In this document: positions 1 to 7,821 of the stretch, in pieces | Position numbering within the stretch: the first letter of the stretch is position 1 | How the letters are laid out: every line of letters begins with the position of its first letter | Assembly: GCA_038326655.1 (NCBI GenBank) | Contig: JBBQKG010000001.1 | Coordinates: forward strand, 62,001-126,000 | Length of the DNA: 64,000 bases | Source: JBBQKG01 sp038326655 | GTDB lineage: Bacteria > Actinomycetota > Thermoleophilia > Solirubrobacterales > JBBDJG01 | Direction: 5' to 3' | Notes under the pieces: model-generated | What the model was told of the DNA's origin: nothing | Database searches by the model: none | Seen by the model: the letters and a program-made list of their open reading frames with translations, nothing else | Translations under genes and position numbers: made by a program

Positions 1-1046
1 TCGAACGCGAGCGGCGCGCCGTGGATGCGGTTGCCGCTTGCACATGGCTGGAATGTCGGCACCAGCGAGACCCTCAGTGGCGTGGCGCCCTTCGGACGCG
101 GGTAGCCCGTGGGGGCCGCCCGCCAATCGGGCGCGCTGTCCCAGAAGGTGTTGTTGGTGACCCGGGTTTGGGCGGTGCCGTCCTGGCCCATCACGTAGAT
201 CTCGGCATTGCCGTCGCGCTGGCTCCGGAAGGCGATCTTCGTGCCGTCGGGAGACCACGCCGCCTCGGAGTCGTCTTTCGCGTTGGAGGTGAGGCGCGTC
301 TGGGTCGTGCCCCCCGCGGCCATCGAATAGATCTCGAGGTTGCCGTCCCGCGACGAGTCGAAGGCGATCTTCTGCCCGGTGGGCGACCACCCCGGGCGGC
401 GGTCCGAAGCGGCGTTGTTGCTGACGTCGACCTGGTTCGAACCGTCGGTGTCCATCGTGTAGATCTCGAAGTTGCCGTCGCGGTCGCTTTCGAACGCGAT
501 CTTCGAGCCGCCGGGGCTCCACGCGGGGCGGTCGTTGTTCGAGGCGTTGTTCGTGATGTCGACCTGGTTCGACCCGTCGGCGTCCATCGTGTAGATCTCG
601 AAGTTGCCGCCGCGATCGCTGCGGAAGGCGATCTTGGTGCCGTCGGCGGACCAGGCGGGTTCGGCGTCCATGCCGGGACTGTTGGTGAGCTGCGTCGGAT
701 TCGAGCCGTCGGCGTTGGCCGTATAGATCTCCTCGTCGCCGCCGCTGCGGAAGCTCGAGAAGGCGATCTTGGTCCCGTCCGCGGACCACACCGGAAAGAG
801 GTCTGTCGACGCGTTCTGGGTGATGTTCACCTGACTGACGCCGGCGGCGTCAGACGAGTACACCTCGTAGTTCCCGTCGCGGTCGGTGGCGAAGGCGAGA
901 TTGCCGTTGACGCCGGGGAAGGCGGCCTGTGCCCGGGGGGCGGCCGCCGCGAGCAGCACGAACACCACTCCAAGCCCCACCAGTGAGGCTCGAGCGATCC
1001 CGCGCCCGTCTCCACGGGCAGCTAGTCGTCCGGCGGTCCGGCTCAT
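1..1046 (-). CDS. Exported TolB/PD40 beta-propeller protein, truncated by the window edge
   Basis: Only the first 348 codons lie in the window; the gene continues past the left edge. From the ATG at 1046 the product has a basic leader, a hydrophobic signal segment (about residues 20-42, ending APRAQA) and then six PD40/TolB-type blades with the core WSxDGxKIAFxSxRxGNxEIY. After the sixth blade, from about base 110 to the edge, it reads GYPRPKGATPLRVSLVP, the beginning of a module also found at the C-terminus of the 605-residue protein starting at 5620. It is therefore an exported propeller fused to a second domain. TolB-like blades generally bind protein or sugar partners; the ligand here is unknown. 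It is the last visible gene of a minus-strand run that begins at 4596 and follows the 320-residue gene after 72 bases. Confidence 0.85.
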   Translation of the reverse strand, partial: MSRTAGRLAARGDGRGIARASLVGLGVVFVLLAAAAPRAQAAFPGVNGNLAFATDRDGNYEVYSSDAAGVSQVNITQNASTDLFPVWSADGTKIAFSSFRSGGDEEIYTANADGSNPTQLTNSPGMDAEPAWSADGTKIAFRSDRGGNFEIYTMDADGSNQVDITNNASNNDRPAWSPGGSKIAFESDRDGNFEIYTMDTDGSNQVDVSNNAASDRRPGWSPTGQKIAFDSSRDGNLEIYSMAAGGTTQTRLTSNAKDDSEAAWSPDGTKIAFRSQRDGNAEIYVMGQDGTAQTRVTNNTFWDSAPDWRAAPTGYPRPKGATPLRVSLVPTFQPCASGNRIHGAPLAF

Positions 1047-1118
1047 CCTGACCAAATCTCCCTGCTCTCGAGCAAGCGTACTTGCTTTGCGCCTCCCCGG
1101 CCCGAAAACCAGGGCGGC

Positions 1119-2081
1119 CTACGTCTCCGGACCCTTGCCTCCCTGCAACGGGTCGAAGTGCAACAGGGCGCTGTGCCCGAAGTCGCCGTAGGTCGGCGGC
1201 TTGCCGCCCGTTCCCTGGGGCGTGATCAGCCAGTGAAGGGTTCCGCCGAGCGCCTTCGCGACGTCGAGCCCCTCGGACTCTCCCAGCACCTGCTTCTCGA
1301 TCGCCAGTCGCCGCGAGCCGTCGTTGAGGTCGATCGCCCACACCTGGAACAGCGTCTTGGTCTGGCCTGCCACGAGCAGTTCGTGCTTGTAGAAGGTCGC
1401 GCCCGTGATGCCGGTCGGTGGCACCGCGTTCGGCAGCACGATCACGGGCTCGAGCAGCGGGCCGTTCGGGGCCGCGTTGGCCTGCGTGATCTGGGACATG
1501 TCGTAGGCGAGCAGGTCGTGGCCGCCGTTCAGACCGCCGTTGGAGGTCCACAGGAGCTTTCCGTTGGGCGACACCTCCGCCCACATCACCTTGTCGATGA
1601 AGGCCGGATCGAGCTTCACGTAGTAGCGCCACTGGAGCGTGTCGTCGTCCGCGACGCCGATCGACCCCGTGCGGCAGAAGTTGCCGATGAAGGGGAAGAA
1701 GCACTCGAGCGGCAGCAGCACGCGCCCGCCTTCGCGCTTGTCCCAGGTGATGTCGCCGATGTGGTTGTAGCCCTCGCGCTGGTTGACATCGGGCGCGATC
1801 ACGTTCGTGTTCCGGGCCTCCTCGACGAGGTTCGAGTCCGTGCGGTAGAGGCCGCTGAAGACGCCGTCGAAATACAGGTTGCGCTGCTGGTCCGACGTGA
1901 CGCCCTGGAAGTACTCGAGCGGGACGATCGAATGCCCGGTCTCGGCCCAGCCGGTCTTGTTCGCGGCCGGCGCCGATCGCGCCACCGCCAGCAGGCCGAA
2001 AGCCGCGCACGCCAGGAGGGCGGCGAGTGCGAGCACGCGGAACGAACGTGCGCCGAAGATGCTGCTGCGACTTGTCGTCAT
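1119..2081 (-). CDS. Secreted hypothetical protein, 320 residues
   Basis: I do not recognise the family. The product starts with a basic stretch and a hydrophobic segment (about residues 14-38, ending ARSAPAANK) that reads as a signal peptide. The mature part is about 280 residues, rich in aromatic and Gly/Asn/Asp turns (GLYRTDSNLVEE, WAEVSPNGKLLWTSNGG, LLAYDMSQI) typical of beta-propeller or sheet-rich proteins, with two cysteines close together around residues 126-135. Its ATG overlaps the stop of the CopC-CopD gene by four bases (ATGA), so it is translationally coupled to a copper gene. Involvement in copper handling at the cell surface is only an inference from that coupling. Confidence 0.75.
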   Translation of the reverse strand: MTTSRSSIFGARSFRVLALAALLACAAFGLLAVARSAPAANKTGWAETGHSIVPLEYFQGVTSDQQRNLYFDGVFSGLYRTDSNLVEEARNTNVIAPDVNQREGYNHIGDITWDKREGGRVLLPLECFFPFIGNFCRTGSIGVADDDTLQWRYYVKLDPAFIDKVMWAEVSPNGKLLWTSNGGLNGGHDLLAYDMSQITQANAAPNGPLLEPVIVLPNAVPPTGITGATFYKHELLVAGQTKTLFQVWAIDLNDGSRRLAIEKQVLGESEGLDVAKALGGTLHWLITPQGTGGKPPTYGDFGHSALLHFDPLQGGKGPET

Positions 2082-3883
2082 CGGATCTTCACCTTGATCG
2101 TCGAGTAGTAGGCGTCGAACTCGGAGACCCGTGCGGAGACCTGAACCTTCCAGTCACCCGTCACGCCGAAGACGGCCCCGGTCATAACGTAATGCCCAGG
2201 ACCCGCCTTGCGCGCGCCTGCGTCGAGCGGCCCGACGCCCTTGGCGGGCTGCGAGAGCTTCACGACGAACTCCTTGACCTTGTCGAACTGAGCGCCGGTG
2301 CGCTTGTCGATCAGGTAGGCGTGCATCACGTTCGGCCCCACGGTGGCGGGGTCGACGGTCAGCTGCAGGTCGGCCGGGCCGAGCGAGGTGGTCTTCGAGA
2401 CCGGGCCGGTGGAGACCGCCGTCGAAGGTGGATAGCTGACCAGCGCCGCCGTCACTCCGAACACCGCGACGAGCAGCGCAACCTCGGCGCGAAGCGCGCG
2501 CCGGAGCACGAAGCCGGCGTGACCGGGAGGGCGGGCGGCGGCAGCGATCGCCCTCAGCTTGGGCACCATCAGGCGCCGGTTGTACGCGCCGAGCAGCGCC
2601 AGCGGTCCGACCACGATCACGAACTTGATCAGCGCGGCACGGCCGAAGGCGGTGTGGAGCACGTTGTGAATGGTTCGGACCTCGATGTACGACTGCACGA
2701 GACCGGTCAGCACGAGCGCCGCGAACGCGAGCCCGGCGATTGCGGAGAAGCGCGCAACGGTTGCGGCCAGCAGGCGGGTCCGGTCGGTCGGCTCGAGCTC
2801 GCGGGTGGCGCGCGGAAGCACGAACAGGAGCACGGCGAGGCCGGCGGTCCAAATGCTGATCGAGAGCACGTGGACGACGTTCGCCGGCATCAGGACGCCG
2901 GTCGGGCTCTGCAGGCTGGCGTGGCCGGCGAGCGCGGGGGAGAGCGCCAGGAACCCGAGCGGCAACGCCGACAGCACCAGCGCAAGTCGCCCGAATGGAC
3001 GCTGAAGGGCGAGCCCTGTGGCACCGACCGATGCGGGCCTGAGCACCGGCTGGCGGCTACGGGCCATGGCCGCGCCGAGCACCGCGCCCAGCCCCAGCCA
3101 GACCAGCACGCGGATGCCCCATACCGTGCCCCAGCGCGTGCCCAGCACCTCCTTGATGACATCCGACTTGAGCGCCGACCAGAACGACACGCCCGCCGCG
3201 GTCGCTCCCTGGAACACGATCCCCAGTGCCCCGCTGAGGACGCCGGCGAGGATCGCGAGCCCCAGCAACGCGCGCATCCGCACCACGAACCGCTCCGACG
3301 CGAGTTGCCACGAGCGGTCGGCGCCCGCCACCGTGGCGAGGCCGGGGATCCAGATCACGAGCAGGAAGAAGACGGTCCCGATCGCAGCCGCGATCGACGT
3401 GTACTGCAGGCCCCGGGCGACGCCGAACCCGACTTCGGTGACCTTTCCCGCCGCGCTTCGCTGCGAGAGCAGCTTGGACACGGTCGCACCCGCAAGACCC
3501 GCCTTGCCGATCGAGAACACGAGGCCACCCGCGACGGGATGGCCGTCGGCGGAGATCACGCGGTAGGTCGCGGTATAGGTCCCCTTCGGCACGCCGGGCT
3601 TCAGGTGGGTGGCGAGGTCCGATCCCTTCCCGCCCGGATGGAACGCCTCGCCCGCCTCGACCCGGGCGCCGTTGCGGTCGTAGACGCGGATCGCGCCGAA
3701 GTTGCCCTCGACCGACTCGCTGAAGTGGAAGGCGATCTGGTCGGGCGCCTGTTTCGCAACGGAGCCCGCGAGTGGCGTGGTCCCTTCTAGCGTGGCGTGC
3801 GCGAACGCCGCCGACGGGGTGATCGCGCCGACCGCTAGGAGCGCAAGCGCAAGCACCAGGAGGCTCCGGGCCGGCCGCGTCAC
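2078..3883 (-). CDS. copCD: CopC-CopD copper resistance/uptake fusion protein
   Basis: An exported CopC domain joined to a CopD membrane domain. The leader (VTRPARSLL...AFA) is followed directly by mature HATLEGTTP, which puts the copper-binding His at the mature N-terminus as in CopC; a second His follows in SADGHPVAGG. From about residue 150 there are roughly eight hydrophobic helices with the CopD pattern (LAGHASLQSPTG, NVVHVLSISIWTAGL). The last 100 residues form a periplasmic-type beta domain resembling YtkA (PADLQLTVDPATVGPNVMHAYL). CopC carries Cu in the cell-wall space and CopD moves it across the membrane. The start is either GTG at 3883, overlapping the upstream stop as GTGA and well spaced from AGGAGG, or ATG at 3886; I prefer the GTG. 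About 600 residues is normal for the fusion. Confidence 0.9.
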   Translation of the reverse strand: MTRPARSLLVLALALLAVGAITPSAAFAHATLEGTTPLAGSVAKQAPDQIAFHFSESVEGNFGAIRVYDRNGARVEAGEAFHPGGKGSDLATHLKPGVPKGTYTATYRVISADGHPVAGGLVFSIGKAGLAGATVSKLLSQRSAAGKVTEVGFGVARGLQYTSIAAAIGTVFFLLVIWIPGLATVAGADRSWQLASERFVVRMRALLGLAILAGVLSGALGIVFQGATAAGVSFWSALKSDVIKEVLGTRWGTVWGIRVLVWLGLGAVLGAAMARSRQPVLRPASVGATGLALQRPFGRLALVLSALPLGFLALSPALAGHASLQSPTGVLMPANVVHVLSISIWTAGLAVLLFVLPRATRELEPTDRTRLLAATVARFSAIAGLAFAALVLTGLVQSYIEVRTIHNVLHTAFGRAALIKFVIVVGPLALLGAYNRRLMVPKLRAIAAAARPPGHAGFVLRRALRAEVALLVAVFGVTAALVSYPPSTAVSTGPVSKTTSLGPADLQLTVDPATVGPNVMHAYLIDKRTGAQFDKVKEFVVKLSQPAKGVGPLDAGARKAGPGHYVMTGAVFGVTGDWKVQVSARVSEFDAYYSTIKVKIR

Positions 3884-4596
3884 CATGCCTCCTTGGCGGC
3901 CTTCTCGCGGCGGCGGGGCGTGTCGGCGGGCGCGGTCGGCCCGCGGCGGCGGAGCAGCACGGCGATCACCCCGAGCAGCGCGAGCACCGCGACCACGATC
4001 AGGGCGATCGCGCCGGTCGAGAGCCCCGAGGAGGAATCGCCGGCGGGTATCCACGTCAGCGTCCCGAGCATCGTGACCGGAGCGCCGCCGACCCGCGCGG
4101 GCACCTTCCAGTCGAAGATCTTGGTGCGCTTGCCCTGGTCCTTCACGATCGGGGGTGGCTTCTTGTCCATCCAGTGGATGCGGTGGTCGAACCACCTGTA
4201 GGTGCCGCCGGTCGCGACCTGCTGCCATTTGGGCTTGCCGCCGAGCAACGCGCTGCGCGGGATCTGCACCGCGTCGGGCGTGCCGAACCGGATGCCGTTG
4301 AGGTACTTGGCGGGGGAGTTCGCGTTCGCGTCGACTTCGCCGTTCGGCAGGAAGCGCAGGTAGGGCTCGCCGTCGTAACCGGGGATCAGGACGGTCTTGT
4401 CGGTGCGGTTCTTGACGACCAGGTACTTGTCGCCGCCCTCGGTCGTGACCGCGAGGCCGGAAACCGGCGGCGCGAGAGCCGCAAACCGGGTCTGGTAGTT
4501 CTTGGTGCTGGGCTCGCCGGCGGCGCGCGCGAAGGCGGGCGCGATCAGCGCGACCAGCGCGACCACGGTCGACAGTCTGGCTAGTGAAACTCTCAA
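3880..4596 (-). CDS. Exported, membrane-anchored hypothetical protein in copper operon
   Basis: First gene of the minus-strand copper run. It starts at a TTG (4596) preceded by a purine-rich GGAGAGG; no ATG fits the frame. Residues 1-26 form a signal peptide (ending FARAAG). A roughly 165-residue extracytoplasmic domain follows, with conserved-looking aromatic and Gly-rich segments (KYLVVKNRTDKTVLIPGYDG, RWFDHRIHWMDKKPP). A single C-terminal transmembrane helix (about residues 198-218) and an Arg/Lys-rich tail would anchor it with its bulk outside the cell. I do not know the family by name. The GTGA overlap with CopC-CopD implies joint expression, and the His/Trp/Met-containing segment could bind metal, but that is inference. 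Confidence 0.75.
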   Translation of the reverse strand: MRVSLARLSTVVALVALIAPAFARAAGEPSTKNYQTRFAALAPPVSGLAVTTEGGDKYLVVKNRTDKTVLIPGYDGEPYLRFLPNGEVDANANSPAKYLNGIRFGTPDAVQIPRSALLGGKPKWQQVATGGTYRWFDHRIHWMDKKPPPIVKDQGKRTKIFDWKVPARVGGAPVTMLGTLTWIPAGDSSSGLSTGAIALIVVAVLALLGVIAVLLRRRGPTAPADTPRRREKAAKEAW

Positions 4597-4729
4597 GAAC
4601 GCCTCTCCATGCCCTCGGGCCCGGCAGCTCGGGCGGAAGTCTGGATAAGCGTAGCTTGCACCGGCCTTCCGTGGACCATTGGAAACGTGACCGGGAGGAT
4701 GCGTTCGGACGCGCCGCTATCTTGCTCCG

Positions 4730-5494
4730 GTGGCTCTGCGCGGCAAACCTGCGCGGCTCGCCGCCCTCGTCGCGGGCGCTCTCGGCGCCGCGTGCATCGT
4801 GGTGGCGTTGATCGCGACCCGCGGCGACGAACGCCACCCGGCGAGGGGCCGCATCGGGGCCGCGATCGGAAGCGAGCCTGGCGGCCAGGTGCGCGACACC
4901 GAGGCAGCCCAGAGCTTCCCCGAGCCGGATTCGGGGGCGCCGCGCCAGCTCGCCGAGGATCCCGCGTCGGCGGCCGCGAGCTCAGCCGCCGACACCGGGC
5001 CGAGCCCGGGAGCGCCCTCCGACGCCGAGGTGCGGCGCGACCTGCGGCGGCTCCAGCGCTACCAACGGCGGGCGAGGGCCGGCGGCAGGCTCGGGCTGAC
5101 GGGACGGGGCCGCGCCGAGGCGCCCCCGGGCTCGCCCGGCGCGATCCAGGACATCGTCGCCGGCGGCAACGCGATCGCGACCTTCCCCTACCGGCTCGGC
5201 GGAGGGCACGGATCGTTCGTCGACGACGCTTACGACTGCTCGGGATCGGTCAGCTATGCACTTGCCGCCGCGGGCCTGCTGGACGTGCCGCTGACGTCTG
5301 GAGATCTGGCTACGTGGGGCGTCGATGGGCCCGGGCGCTGGCTCACGATCTATGCGAATCCCGGGCATGTCTTCATGACGGTCGGCGGGATCAGGTTCGA
5401 CACCAGCGGCCGCGACGGCCGCAGGGGCTCGCGCTGGCAGCCGCTCGGACGGTCCGCGGGCGGGTTCGTCGTGCGCCACTGGCCGGGCCTCTGA
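4730..5494 (+). CDS. NlpC/P60-like cell wall peptidase
   Basis: GTG start at 4730; residues 8-30 are a single hydrophobic signal or anchor helix, then about 100 residues of Ala/Gly/Pro/Arg-rich linker. The C-terminal domain (about residues 135-254) carries a Cys-His pair in an NlpC/P60-like arrangement: YDCSGSVSYALAAAGLL with the candidate nucleophile Cys, then NPGHVFMTVGG with the candidate His, then FDTSGRDG. Family members cut peptide cross-links in peptidoglycan. It is divergent from the copper operon and stands alone. The exact family is uncertain because the usual QxxP and D-C-S-G-F patterns are only partly kept. Confidence 0.7.
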   Translation: MALRGKPARLAALVAGALGAACIVVALIATRGDERHPARGRIGAAIGSEPGGQVRDTEAAQSFPEPDSGAPRQLAEDPASAAASSAADTGPSPGAPSDAEVRRDLRRLQRYQRRARAGGRLGLTGRGRAEAPPGSPGAIQDIVAGGNAIATFPYRLGGGHGSFVDDAYDCSGSVSYALAAAGLLDVPLTSGDLATWGVDGPGRWLTIYANPGHVFMTVGGIRFDTSGRDGRRGSRWQPLGRSAGGFVVRHWPGL

Positions 5495-5500
5495 TCTGCC

Positions 5501-5533
5501 GGCGATACCTTGGTCGGCGGCGATACTTGGTCG
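5501..5533. repeat. Tandem imperfect 15-16 base direct repeat
   Basis: GGCGATACCTTGGTCG at 5501-5516 is repeated as GGCGATACTTGGTCG at 5519-5533, differing by one base deletion. It lies in the 125-base gap upstream of the 605-residue secreted protein and could be an operator pair; nothing else supports that. Confidence 0.5.
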
Positions 5534-5619
5534 ACCGACAAGCAAATGAACCTGCCGCCGGGTATCTGGGCTACTATCGCTGCACAGTTTCGTGTCCACC
5601 GGACCCGAGGGGCGTTTAA

Positions 5620-7437
5620 ATGGGGAATAGGGAGAGGTTGCTTTCGCTTGCGCTGGGTGTGCTCTGTGTCGCGCTCGGCATCTTCTGGACCTCCGCGGCC
5701 AGCGCGGACCAGATCATCACGAACCCGTCGTTCACGGACTCGCGCAGCGACTTTCAGGCGAGCCGTCCGGGCACCGTCGTCGAGGGTCGCTACGGCCCCA
5801 CGACCGTCAACGCGAACAGCGCGGTCCACAACGTGATCAACTTCAGCGCTCCCGCGCCCTGCACCGACTGCTACATCACCGACATCGTGCCGAACCTGAT
5901 CTACGACGGTGACGCGAACAACACGACGGGCACGACGGCAAACCTGAACAACGGCGCGATGATGCACCACTTCGTCTTCATCAACCCGGCCCGCCAGGAC
6001 CAGGTCTGCCCGAGCGGCCTCCAGGGCCAGCTCGGCGAGCGCTTCTTCGCCTCAGGCAACGAGCGCACCCACATGCACCTGCCGTCGCCCTACGGCTACT
6101 ACAACCCGGCCGGGCGGACCACGTGGACGATGATCATCCACCTCGTCAACAAGTCGGCCGTGCAGAAGAAGCTCAGCATTCAGGTCTTCTACAAGTACCG
6201 GCTCGCGAGCGACACCAGCTACCCGCCGCCGCTCGAGGCGAAGCCGTGGTGGCTGGACATCGACGGCTGCGGCGACTCCGAGTACACGATCCCGACCGGT
6301 TACTCGGACACGCACACGAGCTGGACGCTCCCGACCGGGACCAACGGCAAGATGATCGCGATGTCGGGCCACCTGCACGACGTCGACATCACGAACCCAA
6401 CGCCGTGCGACATCCACTGTCCCGAGCAGGGCGGCGGCATCGCGCTATCCGCCGAGCTCGTGGGCGGTGCGAACACCTACTACGGCCCGGCGCCCCCGAA
6501 CAACCCTCCGCCGGCCGACCTGACCGGCACGACGCTGTGCCGATCCGAGGGAAATTACGGCACGCCGTGGGCGGGAACCAATTTCAAGGGCCACCTCGAC
6601 ACGATGAGCGAATGCGGGATCCAGACGAACGTCCCGGCGGGCGCGCAGCCGGAGGCCTATCCGGCCGGCGCCGCGTACCCGACCACGGGCGTTGCCGTCT
6701 CACAGGGCCAGACGATCCAGCTCCACAGCGAGTACCAGAACGGCACCGGCGCCCAGCAGACGGACGTGATGGGGATCATGATGGCGTGGTACGCCCCCAC
6801 GGGGACGATCGCCGGCTACCCGCGCCCGAAGGGCGCCACGCCGATGCGCGCATCGCTCGTGCCCGCCTATCAGCAGTGCAACAGCCCGAACCGGACGCAC
6901 GGAGCGCCGCTCGCGTCGCCCTCGTGTGCACCGCCGGTCCAGACGTCCAGCTCCCTCACCGTGGGCACTCCGGACGCCAACGGCACATCCGCCGCCAACT
7001 CGGTCGCGTACGCCAAGTTCGACGTGATCTCCGGCAATCCGGCCACGACCGCGGACGAGGCCGACGTGAAGCTCACGGTCAGTGCCTCCGACGTCCGCAA
7101 CAACGACGCGGGGCTGACCGACTACGCGGGCCAGCTGAAGCTGTCGACCATCACCCAGATGATCGACCGCGACAACGGGCCCTCCGAGACCGGCACCACG
7201 CAGGACATTCCGCTCTCGTACACGGTGCCGTGCACGACCACGCCGGGAAGCAGCACAGTCGGCTCGACCTGCTCGCTCAGCACCACCGCCGACGCGGTCA
7301 CGCCGAACACGGTGAAGGAGGGCAAGCGCGCGATCTGGCAGATGGGCAAGGTCAACGTGTACGACGGAGGCTCCGACGGCGTCGCGAGCACCGACCCGAA
7401 CACGCTGTTCCTGACCCAGGGCTACTTCGTACCGTGA
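5620..7437 (+). CDS. Secreted protein with copper-monooxygenase-like His motifs
   Basis: 605 residues with a signal peptide (residues 1-29, ending SAASAD). Three His clusters lie in an order reminiscent of the copper type II ascorbate-dependent monooxygenase (PHM/DBM) fold: MMHHF around residues 114-118, THMHL with His151/His153, and SGHLHDV with His251/His253, the last like the HxH of the CuM site. Paired cysteines (CTDC, CDIHC) suggest disulfides. From about residue 399 (GYPRPKGATPMRASLVPAY) a C-terminal module begins that is shared with the truncated propeller at 1-1046. If the His sites bind copper the protein may be an oxygenase or copper-storage protein acting outside the cell; the nearby CopC-CopD fits this. 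Function remains an inference. Confidence 0.75.
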   Translation: MGNRERLLSLALGVLCVALGIFWTSAASADQIITNPSFTDSRSDFQASRPGTVVEGRYGPTTVNANSAVHNVINFSAPAPCTDCYITDIVPNLIYDGDANNTTGTTANLNNGAMMHHFVFINPARQDQVCPSGLQGQLGERFFASGNERTHMHLPSPYGYYNPAGRTTWTMIIHLVNKSAVQKKLSIQVFYKYRLASDTSYPPPLEAKPWWLDIDGCGDSEYTIPTGYSDTHTSWTLPTGTNGKMIAMSGHLHDVDITNPTPCDIHCPEQGGGIALSAELVGGANTYYGPAPPNNPPPADLTGTTLCRSEGNYGTPWAGTNFKGHLDTMSECGIQTNVPAGAQPEAYPAGAAYPTTGVAVSQGQTIQLHSEYQNGTGAQQTDVMGIMMAWYAPTGTIAGYPRPKGATPMRASLVPAYQQCNSPNRTHGAPLASPSCAPPVQTSSSLTVGTPDANGTSAANSVAYAKFDVISGNPATTADEADVKLTVSASDVRNNDAGLTDYAGQLKLSTITQMIDRDNGPSETGTTQDIPLSYTVPCTTTPGSSTVGSTCSLSTTADAVTPNTVKEGKRAIWQMGKVNVYDGGSDGVASTDPNTLFLTQGYFVP

Positions 7438-7453
7438 TGAGGAGCTTCGGCGC

Positions 7454-7783
7454 ATGACCCACCCGTCGATCGGGCCGCGCCGCTGGCCCCTCCTCGTGAC
7501 GCTCACCGCGGTGCTCGCGACCTTCGCGATGGTTGCGGGCGGCGTCGGCTCGGCGAGCGGCGCGAGCCTGTCGAGCTCGAAGGCGAAGAGCGCCGTGGTG
7601 AGCTTCGTGAAGCACAAGTGGGGGTCGAGCTATACCGTGCACCCCGCCTGCTACAAGCTGACGTCGAAGCGAAGCAAGTGCTTCGTGCACATGGTGCACG
7701 GCTCGAGCACCTGCACGAAGTACGCGACCGTAACGCTCCAGGGCAGGCACACGTCGGTCAGCATGAAGCCGCCGAGCTGCTGA
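7454..7783 (+). CDS. Small secreted Cys-containing protein
   Basis: 109 residues, starting 16 bases after the stop of the 605-residue gene and so probably co-transcribed with it. Residues 1-36 are a signal peptide (ending GSASGA). The mature part is about 73 residues, basic, with four cysteines (PACYK, SKCFV, STCTK and the final Cys) that could form two disulfides. I do not recognise a family. Confidence 0.7.
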   Translation: MTHPSIGPRRWPLLVTLTAVLATFAMVAGGVGSASGASLSSSKAKSAVVSFVKHKWGSSYTVHPACYKLTSKRSKCFVHMVHGSSTCTKYATVTLQGRHTSVSMKPPSC

Positions 7784-7821
7784 CTCGCGCGGCCCGGCCA
7801 AACGGGAGCTATCCTCAAACC

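Noticed and set aside
7618..7821. N-terminal extension of the seven-bladed propeller gene
   Set aside because: It overlaps the small secreted protein gene and would bury the signal peptide.
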